A DNA stretch of 64,000 bases, from positions 16,634,374-16,698,373 of the forward strand of contig OZ005607.1 of NCBI GenBank assembly GCA_963930655.1, written 5' to 3'. Position numbers and translations under genes: made by a program. Below, piece after piece: positions 58,341 through 64,000 of this stretch. Below the pieces are notes generated by a model. That model saw only the letters and a list, made by a program, of their open reading frames with translations. It was not told where the DNA came from and ran no database searches. The DNA comes from Myrica gale. Lineage: Eukaryota > Streptophyta > Magnoliopsida > Fagales > Myricaceae. Numbering within the stretch: the stretch's first letter is position 1; each line of letters starts with the position of its first letter.

Positions 58341-59469
58341 GAATGAAGGCTCTATTGCTGAAGGATACATCGCAGATGAATGCCTAAGTTTTTGTTCAAG
58401 ATATTTAGAATCAGTTCCAACAATCTTTAATAGATCCCCCAGAAATGTAGACGACACTATAGGAGGAATCTCTTACTTCATCTTGATACAAAGGCGTGCA
58501 TGCAAGCCCATTGATATGTCCTTTTTAATTGCGATGAGTTAGTCCAAATTCATACGTAAGTGATGTTAGACATATCACTCTTTCATTGAGAATGTTTATA
58601 TCCAATAGAGTGTAAATTTTAGCGATATTGTCCATGCAGAATGCATAAGGATCGATTGAAGGCAAGCAACCGTAGGAGTCGTCTCACAGATTATGTCATC
58701 GATAAGATGCATAGGGATGAATTTTGTGATTGGTTTCGAGTCCATGTATGTCTTATGTTTAAAATATTTTGAATTGCTTGGTTACTTTAAAACTTATAAA
58801 TAGTGATAATATTGGGTTGTTGTTCGAGGAAAACAGATTCAAAATATGGACGATGCAAGGAAGCGTGAACTTCCAAAGAGGGTTCCATGGCTTGCTAAAG
58901 GTCCAAACCCCGAAGTTAGATCATTAAGTCGATACATACGTAATACTATGAAGTTCCGTACAAAAGAGAATGAAATGGGAAGAACAACTCAAAATAGTGG
59001 AGTTTGTGTGACTGTTGAAGGGGGCACCATATATTACGGGTGAATTACAAGTATCATTGAGTTAAACTATTTTGATTCGGAACGTTTTGTACTATTCAAA
59101 TGCGATTGGATTGACACAACTATTGGTAGGGGTTATAAAGTTGATGAGTTTGGATTCAAACTTGTTAATTTTTCGCGTTTAGTGCATACTGGAGAGTGAT
59201 TAAGCGATGATCCATTCATATTGGCATCACAAGCATCTCAAGTATACTATGTATCTGTTGAAAGACAGCCAAATTGGGAAGTAGTTATCAAGACTAAACC
59301 AAGAAATGTGTTTAATGCTGGTAGTGGTGAGGTGTTTGATGACGAGATGGATGACTATTGTGAGAATGAGCCTTACAATTTCAATATTGAGCAAGTCCCT
59401 GAGAATGTACAAGATGATTTGACATGGTTTAGAAATGATGTGGAAGAAACAACACTAGATATACCTTAA
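58341..59469 (+). pseudogene. CACTA transposase (TNP2-like) C-terminal exons, DUF4218/DUF4216
   Basis: 58341-58450 reads EGSIAEGYIADECLSFCSRY and NRSPRN, the DUF4218 signature of En/Spm TNP2. A following piece has RLTDYVIDKMHRDEFCDWF (58680-58745), ending at a GTATGT donor. After an intron, DDARKRELPKRVPWLAKGP and NSGVCV, then YYG, stop, SIIELNYF, FKCDWID, DEFGFKLVNFSRL, DDPFILASQASQVYYV follow the DUF4216 order to 59469. A TGA after YYG and another before DDPF interrupt it. The N-terminal transposase core is absent, so this is a truncated relic. Confidence 0.88.
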
Positions 59470-60363
59470 GACGTACCTATGGTATGTGTATTTCATTATC
59501 TTTGATTTTTCTCTTCATAATTATGAGTTTCTTGTTAGTTTACATAATGAATTTACCCCTTTAGTGCACAGTGAAAGTATCACATCCTCCAATTGTATGA
59601 TTATTTCTATTATCGAGTGAGTGAAAATGTTATTAACCTCTTCTTGAATTTTGATGTTGTTATGGTTGTTTGATTCATGTTATGTACTAGTTAAACTAGT
59701 TTGTTTATTCCTTTACTGAGTTGCTGAAAGTCCTATGAATAGCACACATGTCCAGTATTTCATCAATATAGTATAGCATAGGTTGTTTTTTGAAGTCAGG
59801 TGGGTATTTAAGTGGGATGAACAAGTTGTTGTCTTATCTAATTTTCAGACTCTTGTTATAATTGCCTTTAAGCTTTGACACTGGAGAGATGTGCCCACAA
59901 ATCATTGCATTTGCCATCTTCTAGTGCCTACATGTGAGACCCAATGCAGTAAACAAACTTACTATGTATTAGCACCAAAAGGCTGCAGCTATTTCCTAAT
60001 GTACGGTTGCTTTTCAGTTTTAAGGTATTGAGTTATTTAGGGATATCCCGAGATCCACTCACATCATTTGGGAAATTGTCCAAGGTAAAGCCAGCCATGC
60101 CAATAACAGCATGCACTGGGGTACGACCTTGCACTCTTTTTGGTAAAACCGAGCAGGTTCTCTCATAATTATGAACGTGGTCAAATAGAACCAAATCAAC
60201 CTAGTTAAAAGCAACAGAAAATGGTGGATTTCAAACCATTGTGAACCTAGAGAAGAATTCCAAGAATAAAAGAATAACTAGTTAGGTCACAGAGCAACTT
60301 ACCTTGCTTTCCAAGAGTAATGGTTCTAATTCATCAGTGAATATAGCTATATGTGTATTGTGT
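59470..60363. other. Spacer between the two CACTA genes
   Basis: Non-coding AT-rich sequence. No conserved domain seen. Confidence 0.5.
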
Positions 60364-61724
60364 AGGTACAATGATGAGGAAGATGTTCGGGACTATATCC
60401 TCATCAGCTACTCCAGCGACACCAACTATGCCATCATCGCAGTAGGCTACGCCACCATCACAGCAGGCTACGCCACCATCCCATCAATCTACGGTACCAT
60501 CGTTCGAAGATGAACATTCGAACGATGACGAAACACAAGGTATGTTAATAACCAAAATAGTGATAATTTATGTTATTTGTTTGTGAATTTAATTTTACAT
60601 GTTAAATGTGCAGATAATACTCTAGTTCGTAAAGCGCGTGGTGGGACGCACATGATTGAGGTGTGAAATTTGAAAGAGGGCGAACGGATTTCCATCTACT
60701 TTAATGAGAATGGGCAGCCTCTAGGTACTGAAGGAGGCAGTTTTGCCCAATTCCCGGGCAGTGACGCTCGTGTTCCTAATCAAATCTCCCTAGATGTTGT
60801 AGATTGACGTAGAGTCCCTACGGCAATAAAGGAGGATTGTTGGACACTTATGACGGTATACATTATTTTATATAAGCCAAGGTGAAATGCACTTATATAA
60901 ATTTAATAATTTACGCACTTAACTCATGTGATATATGTTACAGAAGCGATTTACAATCCCCGAGGGTCCATTAGGGGATGTAGTGAAATATTGGTTCCTC
61001 AAAGATCTGAGTGAAAAATGGAGGAACTATAAATATAGTTTGAAGATTAAATATTTCAATGAAGCCTTTACGCCTCAATATGTGAAAAGTAAAGCTCCAA
61101 CTGATGTTAATTTGGAGCAATTTTACAAGAGAGGGAATTTTGGTAATTTGAAGCAGGACGGGTATACCATTATTTCTTTGTATTATGGATTTCATGAATG
61201 TACTATTCATTATTAATTTATAATGTCTTGGTATTAATGTAGCGTCGAAGTGAAGCCAGGAAACAAAGTCAATCACTACAGACGTCGGTGCACACTGTAG
61301 GATCTCGAAGCTTTGAACGTCATGCTCATGAGATGGTACATAATACTCAATTACTTTGTTTACTGGTATAGTTGTTATTATTAGGATTGTTATTAGTAAT
61401 TTACAATTTCATCATTCCATATGGTGGCTGTGATGCAGGAAAAAGAGAAACAAGTTATAATTGTTCGAGCAGAGCTATATAAAGCGGTCCATTCACGTTC
61501 TGACGGGTCTCCAATTATATGTAGCGGCGAAAAATAGTATGTCACTATTACATTCAATTTTGATTTGAATGTGCAAAAGACTAATCATAATTTAACTATA
61601 TATTCTATTCTTTGAGAGGCGAATGGAGGAGATTCAAGTGAATGATGCTGGTGGTAATACAGATGATGAAATAGTGTTGGGGCAGATGGAGATTAGTGCA
61701 TGTGCTGAAGCTACTAAAGATTAA
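60364..61724 (+). pseudogene. CACTA accessory transposase-like gene (Transposase_24 family), in pieces
   Basis: Exon-like segments in order: a Ser/Thr/Pro/Gln-rich start (TPPSQQATPPSHQS near 60445) ending DDETQ at a GTATGT donor (60540); LKEGERISIYFNENGQPLG (60672-60725); KRFTIPEGPLGDVVKYW (60945-61000) ending in a WRNYKYSLKIKY block; SVHTVGSRSFERHAHEM (61288-61335) before GTACAT; EKEKQVIIVRAELYKAVHS (61440-61495); and an acidic C-terminus ending ATKD at 61724. The SRSFxRxxHEM and 'GQP(L/V)G' motifs match plant Transposase_24/TNPD-like proteins. In-frame stops (for example after SSQ and in the LDVVD region) show decay. Confidence 0.75.
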
Positions 61725-61972
61725 AGTTATTGTTATTTGTTGATAAATTTCATTACTTGCTAGTTTATAGACTACTTTGAAATTTTTATAACTTATTTGT
61801 GTTTCTCGCAAAACTTGTAAGACGTGGTTATTTAGTCAATGATGAAATATATTTTGTTTTATTACACTTTTCTAATACAGTTTTTTTTAATACTGATCTA
61901 GTGGCGTTTTAAAATGTTGGACGAAAATAAAAAAACAATAAAAAAATTGTAAAACGCTGGAATAGAACCGCC

Positions 61973-62330
61973 GCTATATAACTTCGGGTTTATAGCGACA
62001 GCCACAACCGCTGCTAGATGATCGCTGCTATATAACTTCGGGTTTATAGCGGCGGCCACGACCGCTGCTAGATGATCGCTGCTATATAACTTCGGGTCTT
62101 CAGCAGCGGTCGAGGCCGCTGTTATCTGACCCCAGCTATAGATCTTCGGGTCTACAACGGTGGTCCAGACCGCGGCTGAATAATTGCTGCTGTAGACCCA
62201 AAGTTCTAGAGTGGCTGTTCCGACCGCTGCAATAGACCTGAGGTCTTCACTAGCGGTCTCGAAAATCGCTTCTATAGCCTACCGCGACGGTCAAAAACCG
62301 CTGCTAATGATTTAGCAGCTGTTTTTTTAC
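61973..62330. repeat. CACTA subterminal repeats, 54-bp period
   Basis: GCTATATAACTTCGGGT starts at 61973, 62027 and 62081, an exact 54-bp period. More diverged copies (ACCGCTGCTA, CTTCGGGTCT, GACCGC) run to 62330. Confidence 0.85.
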
Positions 62331-62446
62331 CTTTAGTAGTGTATTGGACTGGACTGTTGTACTTTTGAGTATATGATAACATTGACTCAACCTCATGCAA
62401 TCATTTAAGCTGTCTCCAAAACTTATCATTGGTTAAACCTTTTCTG

Positions 62447-64000
62447 TGAGACCCCGACTTAGAGACTAGTAGCATCAATCAATTTCGATTTCTTTCTAGG
62501 TTGATCTAGACATTGAAAGTTTACCTTGCCACTCCTAAAGTGTTGCACTATCCTGAATTATTGAAAAAGGAAATGTATGGTTTGATTTAAAAATTATGTC
62601 CAAGGTAAAATTTTACTTTACATTTATTTTGGTCTATTTTGTTAATATCCAAATTTAGATTGTGTGCTAGTCTTGAAATAAGCATGGCGATTTTAGATCT
62701 TTTGTTTTGTATGATAGAATATATTTAAAATTCTTTTAGAGATTAGAGTCCTATTATTTTGAAAATTTATAGCTAAATTATAAATTTACGAAAAAAATTC
62801 AAGTATCTCAAATTTAATTTATGAGTCTTACATTAAAATTTAGGGTGTGAATGTATAATAAAGGAGAATAAAGGGTAGAATTTCAAATACATAGAGAATA
62901 GGGGGAGAAAATTTAAAATATTTAAATGTGCTGCCTATGAGACCCAATGGGAACAAGCGATAGAAACAATGTTGGGGCAATTAAGTCAATTGTCCTCCCT
63001 TCTCCTTCTTTTTTCTCCATCGTCGACTATTCCTCTTCCATTTTTTTCTTTTTGTGCATATAACAACTTAGAGAGAGAGAGAGAGACACAGAAATAGAGA
63101 TAGAGGGAGTAAGAAGCGTGAAAGGGAAGAAGATAGAGAATAAATGAAGAAGAAGAACTCGTTGATTTCTTTGGTGATTCAGGTCAAGGAGAAGCGAAGA
63201 ACATCAGAAAAATCGAAAGAAATCTAGGTAAAATAGTTGTAGGTTAAGAAACTGAAAGATGAATGGATTTTTTATGGATATTTTGTTGTTTTGATTGTGT
63301 TTGTGTATCAAAATGTTTAGAAACTTGTATTAGATATAACTTGTTGCATAAGTGATTTAATATGTAGAGATTCAAGAAATCGATTTGAAACCAACTATTC
63401 TGCAGAAAAATTAAGTTCTGCATAATAATGTCTCGTTAGGGACTATTTTTATGCTGATTCTTGTGTTGTTTTTATACCAAATAAATTTTATCTGAAATAT
63501 CGTTCAAAACAAAGGATTTTGAACAAAAATTTCAGGTGATTCGAATATATAATGTTGTGAGTTATGAACTTTTAAAGTTTAGATGCCACGCTGTCACCCA
63601 CCCTTGTGCGTCCCAGACTCTTTGCTTCTTTCAAATATTATTTAAGGGGTAATTTCAAATCTGATTTTAATTGGTTAGGGCTTGAACTTTAATTTTATGA
63701 GAGGGGAACATTTTGAGATAAATTTCGTGTGTTTTACTTGAAAAATGAGTGAGTTACGTGGTTTTGAAGTTTGGTGTGTAAACTGGACACAAGGAAAAAC
63801 ATTCCAGATTTATTTCTTAGTTCGGAGGTCTTTTAAGGACCCATTTCAAATCAGATTCTTATGAACTTTGTTTTAAACTTTAATTTTATCAAATCGAAAC
63901 ATGTTAAGATAACTTTTGTGTTATTTGAGTCTGCACTGAATAAGTTATGAATTTTTGAAAATCAGAGCTTGAGCTGGAGATGTAGTGGTGTGTTCAAGAT
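62447..64000 (+). mobile_element. Start of a second chromovirus-type LTR (runs off the window)
   Basis: TGTGAGACCCCGACTTAGAG matches the LTR start (TGTGAGACCCTGATTTTC, minus strand) of the 40.8-52.4 kb element. Downstream is a GA-rich leader-like region and GTCAAGGAGAAGCGAAG (63184), resembling 32590. There is no coding sequence before the window ends. The identification is by end motif and composition only. Confidence 0.4.

Larger units (their letters stand above)
58341..62341 (+). mobile_element. 3' half of a CACTA (En/Spm) element, 5' part missing
   Basis: TNP2 C-terminal exons, then a second transposase-like gene, then subterminal repeats and the terminus ...CCTTTAGTAGTG at 62341 (complement CACTACTAAAGG). 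No left terminus matching CACTACTAAAGG occurs in the window. The 24-kb CACTA-like end has a different sequence (CACTTCAAAAAAAT) and different subterminal repeats, so the two are separate families. Confidence 0.8.

Noticed and set aside
24042-62341. One giant CACTA element spanning 24-62 kb
   Set aside because: The two ends have different terminal and subterminal sequences, and the left array has its own partner array at 28.3-28.7 kb.

Overview
The window is nuclear DNA of a flowering plant, most likely a eudicot. It has AT-rich introns with GT/AG borders, a plant-specific FAR1-type gene, an Angela-like Ty1-copia LTR with an initiator-Met-tRNA primer site, a Tekay/Del-type chromovirus, CACTA, hAT and Tourist elements, and a tRNA-derived SINE with a perfect 20-bp target duplication. 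There is no bacterial or operon-like organisation. Most long open frames are chance frames or transposon debris.

Layout. (1) 0.2-7.1 kb: a short FAR1-RELATED (FRF-type) gene with a 5'UTR intron, two coding exons and a 5-kb intron carrying MITEs. (2) 8.5-24.0 kb: a locally repeated block present in three incomplete copies (units 1-3). It carries an unrecognised minus-strand gene (248 aa at 11.5-12.3 kb; broken copy at 19.1-19.9 kb) and a small plus-strand frame (15.6 and 22.5 kb). The small frame shares an ungapped stretch of about 45 residues with the C-terminus of the larger gene. Because the units can be compared, each holds clean, datable insertions: a hAT element with an 8-bp TSD, a 929-bp TPRT-type insert with a 17-bp TSD, and nested MITEs. 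A second hAT (16.7-17.9 kb) carries a viroplasmin-like fragment. (3) 24.0-28.7 kb: a CACTA-like element with subterminal repeats at both sides. It contains minus-strand host-gene exon fragments that I recognise as RIO1 kinase and SAP30-like. (4) 28.7-36.1 kb: a SINE-like head, a Tourist MITE, a degenerate LTR-like region, a SINE and a LINE zf-RVT remnant. (5) 36.6-38.6 kb: a two-exon YLS8/DIM1 (U5 snRNP thioredoxin-like) gene with a one-base deletion in exon 1. (6) 39.7-58.1 kb: nested LTR retrotransposons. An 11.6-kb Ty3 chromovirus with 4.1-kb LTRs sits inside the LTR of a copia element, followed by decayed copia gag and a separate copia integrase remnant. (7) 58.2-62.3 kb: the 3' part of a decayed CACTA element (TNP2-like DUF4218/DUF4216 exons, a second Transposase_24-like gene, subterminal repeats, terminus). 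A plastid-intron-like hairpin lies at its truncated edge. (8) 62.4-64.0 kb: the start of another chromovirus-type LTR.

Only the FRF-type gene and the 248-aa unknown gene look intact. YLS8 is intact except for one base. The most novel candidates are the locally multiplied unknown gene family, the gene-capturing CACTA element, and the extra acidic-repeat ORF between the chromodomain and the 3' LTR of the chromovirus. All family names rest on motif recognition without database searches.
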